A stretch of DNA of 64,000 nt. It comes from Miscanthus floridulus. Lineage: Eukaryota > Streptophyta > Magnoliopsida > Poales > Poaceae. The position numbers and the translations under genes are program-made. Of the stretch, positions 9,877 to 19,153 are shown in pieces. The number at the start of each line of letters is the position of its first letter. Positions within the stretch are counted from its first letter, which is position 1. The stretch lies in the NCBI RefSeq assembly GCF_019320115.1, contig NC_089582.1:119581856-119645855 (forward strand), in the 5' to 3' direction. Under the pieces are notes generated by a model. It did no database searches and was not told the origin of the DNA. It saw nothing but the letters and a program-made list of their open reading frames with translations.

Positions 9877-12800
9877 CTATTTGCTGTCGAGGGTGGCGCT
9901 GATCTTCAGTCCTCGGCCGTCGGGGACGGCGGGGTCGACGGGGACGTGCTTGACAGCCTCCGCGGGCTCGAAGGCCCCGGCGCGCCGCTTGGCGTCGGGA
10001 ACCTCGCCACCAAGCTGGACGAGATCGGCGATGAGGGTCTCGGCCTCCACGATGGCCTCGGCGTACTCGATGCACTCGACGTCGCAGTCGTATGCATGTT
10101 CGTACGTGGACTCGATGGTGATGACGCCGTTGGGGCCTGGCATCTTGAGCTTGAGGTAGGTGTAGTTGGGGATCGCCATGAACTTGGCGTAGCACGGGCG
10201 CCCCAAGATGGCGTGGTACGCCCCCTTGAATTCTACCACTTCGAAGGTGAGGACCTCCTTGCGGTAGTTGGAGGGAGTGCCGAAACAGACGGGTAAATCG
10301 ATGCGTCCGAGGGGTCGCGTGCGCTTTCCTGGTACGATGCCGTGGAAGGGCGCGGAACCGCCTTGGAGCCGTGATCGGTCGAGCTCCAGGAGCTCCAGAG
10401 TGTTGACGTAGAGGATGTTGAGGCCGCTGCCTCCGTCCATGAGCACTTTGGTGAGCCGGGTGTTGCCGATGATTGGGTCGACGACTAGTGGGTACTGCCC
10501 GGGGTTTGGAACGTAATCAGGGTGGTCATCTCGGTCAAAGGTGATTGCTTCCCGAGACCAATCGAGGTACCGGGGGGTGGCTACCCTGACCGAGAAGACC
10601 TCCCGGCGTTCCCTCTTTCGCTGGCGCGCCGTGAGGCATGCCGAGGGTCCGCCAAAGATCATGAAAGCGTTGCGTACCTCGGGAAACCCATCATCTTTAT
10701 CACCGTCCCTTTCGCCGGCGCCCCTTTTCCTGGCCTCATCGTCGTCGGGGAGCCCGAGCCTGGCGTAGTAACGCCGGAGCATGGTGCATTCCTCGAGGGC
10801 ATGCTTCACCGGACCTTGATGGTAAGGACAGGGCTTTTTTAGCATGTCGTCAAATAGCCCGGGGCCGCGGGGGCCTCGGGGATTCCTGCGATCTGTTGTG
10901 GCGACGTGAACGGCCTCGAGGACCTCCTGCTTCCCCGGGCGGCCCTTCTTCTTTCTCTTAGGGACGCGGGTGGGCGAGGCCTCGGGGGCCTCGTCCTTTT
11001 GCTTCCCCTTGGCGTCGTTGTTGGGGAAGATGGCCCCCACCGCCTCTTCGCCCGAGGCGAAGTTGGTGGCGATGTCGAGGAGCGCGGCGGCAGAGCGCGG
11101 GACGTTGCGCCCTAACTCTCGGACCAAGTCCCGACAAGTGGTGCCGGAGAGGAAAGCCTGGACGATCTCCGAGTCACCGACGCTGGGTAGCTCGGTGCAC
11201 TGTTTGGAGAAGCGCCGGATGAAGTCTCGGAGAGACTCGTCCGGCTTCTGGCGGCAGTTCTTGAGATCCCAGGAATTCCCAGGGCGCACGTAAGTGCCCT
11301 GGAAGTTCCCGACGAAGATCCTAACCAAGTCGCGCCAGTCGTGGATTTGCGAGGGGGGGAGATGCTCAAGCCAGGCTCGCGCCGAGTCCATCAAGAGCAA
11401 GGGGAGATTGCGGATGATGAGCAGATCATCGTCCGCGCCACCCAGCTGACAAGCCAGGCGATAATCGGCTAGCCATAGCTCAGGGTTCGTCTCGCCGCTA
11501 TACTTGGTGAGGTTGGCCGGCTGTCGGAACCGGGCGGGGAAAGGAGCAACGCGGATGGCCCTGCTGAAGACCCGAGGTCCTGGCGGCTCAGGGGAGGGGC
11601 TGCGGTCCTCACCACTGTCGTAGCGACCGCCTCGGTGCGGGTGGTAGCCTCGGGCGGCTCCGTCGTCGTGGCGCCGTCGCCTGCCAACTACCTCGTGGTC
11701 GCCTTGTACCTCGCGTTGGTGTCCAGGTCGGTCGCGCACCGAGGGGGCCCTGTTGACCGTCGGCGCGCGAGCGGGCTCGGGACGGACCGAGGCATCCTGA
11801 CCTTGGCGAGGTCGTGCCGTGGGTTGCTCCGAAGTGCCTCCGCGCCGGCGGGAGGCGGAACTTTCGGCCTGCTGTACTGCTGCGGTCTCGAGGAGGTCGC
11901 GGAGCTCTCCGCGGACCCGTCGCCCTTCGGTGGTGGAGGGCTCGGGCATCGCTCGGATCAGCATCGCAGCAGCTGCGACATTCTGGCTAGCGCGGTTAAA
12001 GATTGGGGGTGGCTCTCCGCCCTCGTTGTCGTTGATGCGGTGATGAACGTCGCGGGCCCACGCTCGGGCTCCTCCGCCCTCACCGCGCCCTCGCTGCTCC
12101 TGCTCGAGAGTGTCCCGGAGCTGTTGCAGAAGGAGTCGGTCCTGTTCGACCTTGGCCTGAAGCTCGCGGAGCTGCTCCAGGTCTGGGCGACGATGCCCCC
12201 CGTGGACGAGATTCTCGTTCCGTGCTGCCGGGGCTGCGAGACGAGGAGGCGTGGCACCACCCGTCCCCGCCCGGGGCGGTGAACGAGTGCCTGTCCCTTC
12301 TTCCTCTTCGCCCACCGTTGGCATCCCGAGCCCGACGTGGAAGCACTCACGGGATGGATCGTAAGTCCCTTCGTCGTCGGAGTCGGAATAGCCGAGGCAG
12401 TAGTCGCTTGCGGCCAAGAATTGGCGTAAAGCCCCAGGGTTGTGGAGTTCGGAGAAATCCACCCCGGGCCACGCCTCGTCCTCGTCCGAGGGGTCGGAGT
12501 GGGTGCTTAGGTCGAGAGCGAAGCGCTGGCGGCGTTCCGAGGGGTGCTCGTGAGCGGCAGCGTAAGCGTAGGCGTAGGAGGTGGTGGCATTTCTTAACCC
12601 AAAGGGGTATGGGAACGGGGCCGTCTCCAGATTCTGCCCCGCCGGGGTCGGTTCTTCAGGGAGTGGCGGAGCGGGGTTAGATGACTGGGCATCGTCGTAA
12701 GCCCCTGGCGATTTTCCTTTGTCCAGGCTCAGGTCAGACAGGTCCCCAGTCAGGGACCCCGTACCAACAGCTGGTCGTAGGATATCGGCGGGGAGTGTCG

Positions 12801-13041
12801 TGCTGCCCCGGGCTCGCGTAGCGTCGGGGTGGCCTTGCTCGCGCCGTGCCCGGCGAGCGTGGCGAGAGCGGCCGCCCGGACGCCGCCTACGCCTGGGCTG
12901 CCGGGGCGTGACTTCGTCGTCGGACGGTGGGGTTCGAGGAGCGAGGAGCACCATGTCGTACTCATGCCCTAGAGACATGAACTCTAGGCTCCCGAACCAA
13001 ACTATGGTGCCGAGGCGCAATGGTCGTATGTGGTCTGCCAT
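9877..13041 (-). CDS. Gag-protease polyprotein of the Tat-type element
   Basis: This is a single open frame of 1054 codons encoding the capsid precursor and an aspartic protease. The N-terminal half is acidic and low complexity. The central gag domain contains TKYSGETNPELWLADYRLA, SARAWLEHLP and FVGNFQGTYVRPGNSW. It is followed by an atypical zinc-knuckle-like CPYH...KHALEEC segment. The protease has the active-site motif VLMDGGSGLNILY and the C-terminal CYAKFMAIPNYTYLKLK. The ATG was taken as the first methionine after the LTR and primer site, which gives a leader of only about 58 bases; a later methionine (MSLGHEYD) is a possible alternative. The frame ends at a TAG after SATLDSK, where relatives read on into RT, so this stop may be a mutation rather than the normal end of gag. 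Confidence 0.85.
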   Translation of the reverse strand: MADHIRPLRLGTIVWFGSLEFMSLGHEYDMVLLAPRTPPSDDEVTPRQPRRRRRPGGRSRHARRARREQGHPDATRARGSTTLPADILRPAVGTGSLTGDLSDLSLDKGKSPGAYDDAQSSNPAPPLPEEPTPAGQNLETAPFPYPFGLRNATTSYAYAYAAAHEHPSERRQRFALDLSTHSDPSDEDEAWPGVDFSELHNPGALRQFLAASDYCLGYSDSDDEGTYDPSRECFHVGLGMPTVGEEEEGTGTRSPPRAGTGGATPPRLAAPAARNENLVHGGHRRPDLEQLRELQAKVEQDRLLLQQLRDTLEQEQRGRGEGGGARAWARDVHHRINDNEGGEPPPIFNRASQNVAAAAMLIRAMPEPSTTEGRRVRGELRDLLETAAVQQAESSASRRRGGTSEQPTARPRQGQDASVRPEPARAPTVNRAPSVRDRPGHQREVQGDHEVVGRRRRHDDGAARGYHPHRGGRYDSGEDRSPSPEPPGPRVFSRAIRVAPFPARFRQPANLTKYSGETNPELWLADYRLACQLGGADDDLLIIRNLPLLLMDSARAWLEHLPPSQIHDWRDLVRIFVGNFQGTYVRPGNSWDLKNCRQKPDESLRDFIRRFSKQCTELPSVGDSEIVQAFLSGTTCRDLVRELGRNVPRSAAALLDIATNFASGEEAVGAIFPNNDAKGKQKDEAPEASPTRVPKRKKKGRPGKQEVLEAVHVATTDRRNPRGPRGPGLFDDMLKKPCPYHQGPVKHALEECTMLRRYYARLGLPDDDEARKRGAGERDGDKDDGFPEVRNAFMIFGGPSACLTARQRKRERREVFSVRVATPRYLDWSREAITFDRDDHPDYVPNPGQYPLVVDPIIGNTRLTKVLMDGGSGLNILYVNTLELLELDRSRLQGGSAPFHGIVPGKRTRPLGRIDLPVCFGTPSNYRKEVLTFEVVEFKGAYHAILGRPCYAKFMAIPNYTYLKLKMPGPNGVITIESTYEHAYDCDVECIEYAEAIVEAETLIADLVQLGGEVPDAKRRAGAFEPAEAVKHVPVDPAVPDGRGLKISATLDSK

Positions 13042-13080
13042 CCGGAACTTGCTAGGATGACGAAGCTGACACGCAGAGAC

Positions 13081-13099
13081 CCCTACCTGGCGCGCCAAC
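13081..13099 (-). other. Primer-binding site region next to the 5' LTR
   Basis: On the minus strand the bases after the LTR read TTGGCGCGCCAGGTAGGGG. A TGG start one or two bases downstream of the LTR end is the pattern of a site complementary to a tRNA 3' CCA end. I cannot name the tRNA without a comparison. Confidence 0.65.
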
Positions 13100-15057
13100 T
13101 GTCGGTGTTTTGGAACCGGGGGTCCCTCAACCAACGAGTGAATTTGTACTGCGTGTCCCTAATCCCGGATGGTGATGCAAAGAGACACAAGGTTTATACT
13201 GGTTCGGGCAGTCGAGGCCCTACGTCCAGTCTGAGAGATTGATCTTGTATTCCTTGCACCGGGGTGCTCGTGGTAGGGGGTTACAAGCTGAGTGAGAGAG
13301 GGAGCTAGCCCCAGGTCTCGGCGAGGGTGGTGCGAACGGCTTGGGACGTTGCTCCCAAGCAGCGTGGAAGTGCGTGATTCTGTCGGTGTGTTTTTCCTCC
13401 CCTAGAAATGGCCCTGGCTACCTCCTTTTATAGTTACAAGGAGGAAGCGAGAGGTACATGAGAAGGCTACTACTTGCTGACGTATTCCGCTCCCTGAAGC
13501 AGTATGGCGTCGTGGGAGTTCCAGTCGATGTCTAGTCGGTATGGTCTTCAAGGCTGACGACATGCTGCGCTCTTGTACTTTTGTTGACTTGGTGAAATGC
13601 CGAGGCCTGGTGGCTGCTGTAGTAGGCTGCGTCGGGACCTGTCGCGCTGAGGCCGAGACCCACTGTGCCGAGGCCAGCTGTGCCAAGGCCTTTAGCGGGT
13701 GGCAATGTGAGGTCTGGGCGGCCATCGCCGATAGTTGATTTGGGTGGAACAGTGCCGAACACGCGTCCATAGGATACGGTGCCCCGTATCGTCAGTAAGG
13801 GATGGTAAAAAGGCGATTTGACCGTTGTCCTGCCGCGGCATGTTGCCGATCGTGACTTCCGTAGTGCGGGCAGCTGGGCGCATTAATTGGATGCGATAGC
13901 CTGCCGGAGTGACTTTTGAGGTGGAGGTGACGAGATTGCGGGACGAGCCCAGCCTCGGGCGAGGCGGAGCATGGCCAGTTCGCCCGAGGCCCTACCGGGA
14001 GTCTCGGGCGAGGCGGAATCCGAGGCTCATCGGGGGTCTCGAGCGGGGCGGAGCGGTCGGTTCGCTGGCCCCGAGGTCACAGGAACCCGGTTCTGACTCC
14101 CCACGTCGTGTCCGTCCTTGGTGCAGGAGTTTAGGCAGCACAGTAGCCGGTAACCCTTGCACAGTCCCGTCGTGGATGGCAGGGTGCTGACGTGACGGAC
14201 GCCTGGTCTGCCACGTCGCTGCACTGCGCCGCCGTGTGATTTGTTGGAGTGGTTGAGCGCCTCGACAGGATGTGCGGAAGTGACATGCGGGTCGTACTCG
14301 GTCTTGTGCGTCGTGGGGCTCCAGTACGGCTTGATGCAGGACATGGCGGGCGACGTGCGGGTTGCCGTGTAATGACGTCGTAGGGGGCAGCGGCTATGCC
14401 GAGGCCGAGCCATCGCGGGGGGCTCGGTGGTCATGGACCCTCAGGCTGCCGAGCCCGTGAAGCAAACTGTCGAGGTTCTTGGGGGGAGTTATTGGCCTTG
14501 GGTACCGATTCCGAGGCTACAGTAGCCCAGATGTGGCTCCCCACGCTGCATTGTCCTTGGTGCAGGAGTTGGCAGCATAGTGAGGCATGGGCGCCACGGT
14601 GGTTAGTACAGCGGCGGGTAACCCCTGCCCAGTCCTGCCTCCTGTCCCATCGGCCATTCTGCTGTACGGTGCCGGGCGTGCGGTTGTCGCCAGAGGCAAC
14701 AGTCGGCTGAGCTGATGTGACACGACGTTTTGTCAGAGGGACGGGAGAAGGAAGAGGCGGCGGAGTGCTGCCGAGCCTGCCTTGCGCGAGACGGAGGGCC
14801 GGTGGCCCGGCCGTGGCTTTTGGCGGGGAACCGCTCGGGGTCGGTAGCGAGGGGGCCTCGGGCGAATCGGAGAATCGGCCGAGGCCTGCGGCGATGGGCC
14901 TCGGGCGAGTCGGAGAATCGGCCGAGGCCCTTGGAGCCTCGGGCGAGTCGGAGAATCGGCCGAGGCCAGCAGCGTTTAGCTGGTTTCGATTTTTACGAAG
15001 TCTAAGCAGTCGTTTTTTGGATTTTGTTTAGGGTACCCCCTCTCACGGTATCCGACA
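13100..15057 (-). repeat. 5' LTR of the Tat-type element, complete (1958 bp)
   Basis: It starts TGTCGG and ends CCGACA, giving short inverted termini with TG/CA ends, and matches the left LTR at all but five of 1522 comparable positions. Transcription should run leftward from here. The CCTCGG/CCGAGG hairpin units recur at about 14854-14968 in U3. No target duplication can be tested because the far side of the element is not in the window. Confidence 0.95.
13424..13433 (-). promoter_or_regulatory. LTR TATA box
   Basis: The minus strand reads CTATAAAAGG, a strong TATA consensus, about 325 bases before the end of the LTR. A start near 13395-13400 would give an R-U5 of about 300 bases, which is plausible for this class. 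Confidence 0.65.
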
Positions 15058-15857
15058 AGAATCCAAGTACATTGCTTGAGTGATTGCATTTAGAGGCACT
15101 TGGTATTCATGTTTTGTTGTGGGATTCACTTGTTTCTCTTGGTGGTTGCCGCCACCTAGATGGTTTGGAGCAGCGAGGATCGTTGAGCGGAGGTTGGTGA
15201 TTGTCTCTGACTCCAATCATGGTGATTGTGAGGGGTCTTGTGCCTTCCCAGCAGAGCACCGAAAGGTAACTTTAGTGGATTGCTCATGTCATTGAGTTAC
15301 CTCACTTGTGGATAGATTCTTGCGGTGTCCAATTGTGTGGATGAGGTTCGTGCAACACCTCTTAGCCACTGAACCACCAAGTATTGGTCGACACAATAGG
15401 GACTAGCATACTGGCAAGCACGTGAACCTCAGGAGAAAAATTAGTTGTCTCTTCTCCTTTGGTATTCTCTCGATAATTGATTTAGTATTCATCTTATGAT
15501 TGGTTCACTCCTCTATATGGTGGTACAATCACCCTACTCACTCATTTATATTCTTACAAACTAGTTGTAGCAAGCTCTTTAGTGTAGCTAGAATTGAGAG
15601 TTTGCTTTGTAGTTTAAGTTCATCTAGTGGAGCTCTTTAGTGTAGCAAGTGTGAGAGATCTTAGTGAGTAGTGACGTAGCAAATTGTGTGTTTAGTGATC
15701 ATAGCAACTAAAATTGTTGGATAGGTGGCTTGCAACCCTTGTAGAGCTAAAGCAAGTTTGTATTTCGCTATTTGTTATACTAATCAAATTGCTCTAGTTG
15801 GTTTATAGATGTTTAAATAGGCTATTCACCCCCCTCTAGCCATGTTAGGACCTTTCA
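15058..15857 (+). repeat. 3' part of a Sirevirus (Ty1/copia) 5' LTR
   Basis: The sequence runs from GAATCCAAGTACATTGC through repeated AGCTCTTTAGTGTAGC motifs to TAGGACCTTTCA, immediately before a methionine-tRNA primer site. I recognise it as the 3' portion of grass Sirevirus LTRs. The 5' portion lies beyond the Tat-type element, outside the window. A short ORF at 15080-15295 has no support as a gene. Confidence 0.75.
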
Positions 15858-15859
15858 AG

Positions 15860-15872
15860 TGGTATCAGAGCC
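15860..15872 (+). other. Primer-binding site for initiator methionine tRNA
   Basis: TGGTATCAGAGCC lies two bases after the LTR end. It is the standard primer site of plant Ty1/copia elements, complementary to the 3' end of initiator tRNA-Met. Confidence 0.92.
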
Positions 15873-15917
15873 GTGGTCACCGTTTAATTGAAAGCTTAAC
15901 AACCTCAGTGTCAAATT

Positions 15918-18387
15918 ATGGCTCAAGTTGTGTTCAACCATGTGGGGGGCAAACCACCATTCTTTGATGGCACAAGCTATGATTATTGGAAAAGAAAGAT
16001 GAGGATATATCTTGGTTCAATCAATGATCAAGTATGGGATGTGACAAAAAATGACTATGCTATCATTGATCCCGACAATCTCACCAACCAATACAAGACC
16101 AACAAGCAATGCAATACAATAGCTCTCAACACCATATACAATGCCATTGATTCCAAAGTGTTTGAGCAAATCAATGATTGTGAGAGAGCTAATGAGGTAT
16201 GGAAGAGATTGGAGGAAACATATGAGGGCACACCAGAGGTGAAGAGTGCCAAGTTGTATATTCTCAAGGACAAGTTGACAAGCTTCAAGATGAAGGAAGA
16301 TGAGAGCATTTCGGAGATGTTCCATCGATTGCAAGTGATTGTCAATGATTTGAAGGCATTGGGAGAGAAGATCAAGAATGATGATGTCTCTTATCGGTTC
16401 TTGATGTGCTTACCTCCAAGATTTGAGATGTTGAGATTGCTTATCATAAGAGGAGGATTGAAGGAGACTACCCCTAACCAAGTACTAGGTGAGGTCATGG
16501 CACAAAAAACATACCGTGTGGAAAGGGAAGGGGTTGACAAGGATGACAAGAAGGAAGATGAAGATAAGAAGAAGAAGAGTGTAGCATTCAAGGCTAGCTC
16601 ATCATCCAAGAACAAGGGCAAGTCCAAGAAAGAATCAAGTGATGATGATGATCTTAGTGATATTGATGATGAAGCCATGGCTCTCTTTGTGCGTAAGATG
16701 GGCAAATTCATGAAGAAGAAGGGGTATGGTGCAAGAAAGAGAAGAGATAACACCAAAAGCAAAGAATATGTGAGAAGATGCTACAATTGCAAGAGCTCCG
16801 ATCATGTTGTAGTGGATTGTCCCTATAATAGTGATAATGATGAGGATAAAAAGAAGAAGCACAAGAAGGACAAGAAGGAAAAGGAGAAGAAAGAGAAGAG
16901 GATGACCTTCTAAAAGAAAAAGAAGGGTGGAGGATATGTGGTCACCTGGGATAGTGATGGCTCTTCAGATAGTGATGACTCTAGTGATGATGGCAAGAAA
17001 TCTATCAAGAAAGCACTAGCAAGCATCGCCATCAACAACAAGCCCTCCATCTTTGACACTCCATCGACATGCCTCATGGCAAAGCCTACTATGGTAAAAT
17101 ATAATGTGAGTGATGATGATGAATGTGAAAGTGATGCTTGTAGGAGTAATGATGATGATGAGGAGGAGGAGGAGTACACCAAGGAGGAGCTCTTGGACAT
17201 GTGTGAGTAAGTGCACACTTGCGTTGAGATGAAGAGAAAGTAGTGCAAAGAATTATGCAAGAAAGTCAAATTTCTTGAGCAATCCTTTGATGAGCTCAAT
17301 GCCACTCATGAGAGGCTAATAGAAGCCCATGAGAAGCTTGGTAAAGCTCACTCTAAGCTTGAAAAAGCTCACTCCTCTCTCATTGAGCAAGTCAAGAAGG
17401 AGAAAGCCAAGAAGGAGCAAGTAATTATGTCTTGTGATGTGGGACTAACATGTGATATTATTGATGAATCTTTTTATAAGCCCATTGTAGTTGCTCCCAC
17501 TAATCCTTCTTGTAGCACTTCAACTTCAACTTCACCTTTAAGTGATGGCCTCACTTGTGATGCCTCACTAATGGTGGAAAATGAGACCCTCAAGAAGAAG
17601 GTGAATGAGCTCACTCGTGCCTTAGGCAATGCCTATGGTGGAGATGTCCGCTTGCTAAAGTGCTTGGGTAGCCAAAGATTTTCTCTCAACAAAGAGGGAT
17701 TAGGCTATACCCCCAAGAAAGGCAAGACGGCCTTTGTCACTCTCAAAGTTAGTTTTATGAAGGGCAATGGTCAGTTTTGCAATAGATGTAAGTAAGTTGG
17801 GCATATAGAGCAATATTGCAAGACTAACAAGAATAAGCAATCTATTGTATCCTCAATTAAATTTGAGTCTTGTTATATGCTTGTTAAGGGTGCCAATGGT
17901 GTGAAGGCTAAGTTTATTGGTACACCAATTGTGGGCCCAAAGAAAAAGGCTATTTAGGTACCAAAGACCTTGGTAACCAACTTTCAAGGACCCAAGCAAG
18001 TTTGGGTACCTAAAAAGAATTGATCTTCTTTTGTAGGTCAATTATAAAGCTGGAGGAAGGTATTGGGTGCTTGATAGTGGGTGCACACAACACATGACCG
18101 GTGATCCAAGAATGTTTAATTCAATCAATGAAAACAAGAGCAATGGGATTGATAGTATCACATTTGGTGACATTGGCAAAGACAAGGTCAAAGGTCTTGG
18201 TAAGATTGTAATATCAAATGACTTGAGCATTTCCAATGTGCTACTAGTAGAGAGCTTGAACTTCAACCTATTATCAGTATATCAATTGTGTGATCTTGAT
18301 TTCAAGTGCATATTTGGTGTGGATGATGTAGAGATCATAAGTGTAGATGGCTCTAACTTGATATTCAAAGTATTTAGATATGAAAAT
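15918..18387 (+). pseudogene. Decayed Sirevirus gag-protease, truncated by a gypsy insertion
   Basis: The ATG opens a copia gag: PFFDGTSYDYWKRKMR, then the UBN2-type capsid region and a CCHC knuckle CYNCKSSDHVVVDC. One frame continues through several stops (TAA at 16911, TAA at 17208, TAG shortly after). It includes the long charged Lys/Asp/Glu linker typical of Sirevirus gag and a second knuckle (CNRCK, stop, VGHIEQYC) broken by a TAA. After a frame change the protease appears with DSGCTQHMTG as active site and FNLLSVYQLCD in the GAG-pre-integrase region. The coding sequence stops abruptly where an LTR starting TGTTGACACC has inserted. RT and integrase are not in the window. Confidence 0.88.
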
Positions 18388-19153
18388 TGTTGACACCGTT
18401 TTTTGCACGTGTCAAAATGATCAGAGTGGGTTAATCGGCAGGAGGAAAGTTACTGTATATGTTGACAGCCGATGAAAATTAGCTTATAAAGATGGTTGCC
18501 GATGAATGGTGGTGATCGATGGAAAGGTTGATTTAGACTCAGGCGTTGCCGATAAGGTTGAAGATGTTATTATCGATGCCGATGAAGGAAGGCTTAAAGA
18601 CTACTGCCGATGAAACAGGAAGTATGCCGATGGAAAGGAGGTCGGTGAGATTTCCATCGTAATTGAGGCGGACAGGGAAATAGATAGGAGTTGATTTCCT
18701 TTTCTATATTTGTTAGAGTATGATTCATGTAAGAGTCATGTGTTTCCTTAGATATGGACTTGGTGTCCTAGTTGTATTTGGTTATGTCTCTTTAGATCAG
18801 GGTATAAATATAGATTGAGGGGCAATGTAATAAATAATCAATCAATATCAAAACCAATTTTTACTCCTATTTGCATCTACTTACTTTTCGGCGACTTCGT
18901 CAATTTGCATATTTTTCCTTTTTATGAGTTCTCATTGATTCGGCGAGTTGCATTGTTTTAGTGCAACCTTCGGCGATTCTCGAGTTCTGTGTGAGTACCT
19001 CTTGGCCGTGACTTCTGGGCGTATCGCTGTTGTCAGGACCAAAGTGCTCGTATCTTCATCCTTGTTGATTAACAGGTCAAATCGACTAGCACGCTTTGGA
19101 TATCGATTCGGGTATTAGCCCTTTGTGTTTGCAGATCCACTCTTACATCAACA
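18388..19153 (+). repeat. 5' LTR of a third retrotransposon (gypsy), 766 bp
   Basis: It begins TGTTGACACC and ends ACATCAACA, giving TGTTGA/TCAACA inverted termini, and interrupts the Sirevirus coding region. It contains about six copies of a CCGATGAA-like motif between 18465 and 18640 and a TATA-like TATAAATATAG near 18803. The five bases to its left are AAAAT; the matching right flank lies beyond the assembly gap. Confidence 0.8.

Larger units (their letters stand above)
1..15057 (-). mobile_element. Ty3/gypsy LTR retrotransposon, Tat-type, with antisense gene (5' side of left LTR outside window)
   Basis: Two near-identical LTRs flank a minus-strand gag-protease-RT region and a plus-strand spliced gene. 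Minus-strand order is 5' LTR (right), primer site, gag-PR, RT, RNase H, remnant of integrase, antisense gene, GC-rich repeats, polypurine tract, 3' LTR (left). An extra ORF between pol and the 3' LTR is the hallmark of the Tat lineage of plant Ty3/gypsy elements. Over the 1522 shared bases I found only five LTR differences (window positions 150, 233, 308, 410, 882), all transitions, so the insertion is recent. The right LTR abuts Sirevirus LTR sequence, so the element landed in an older copia element. The left flank is outside the window, so the target duplication cannot be checked. Confidence 0.93.
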
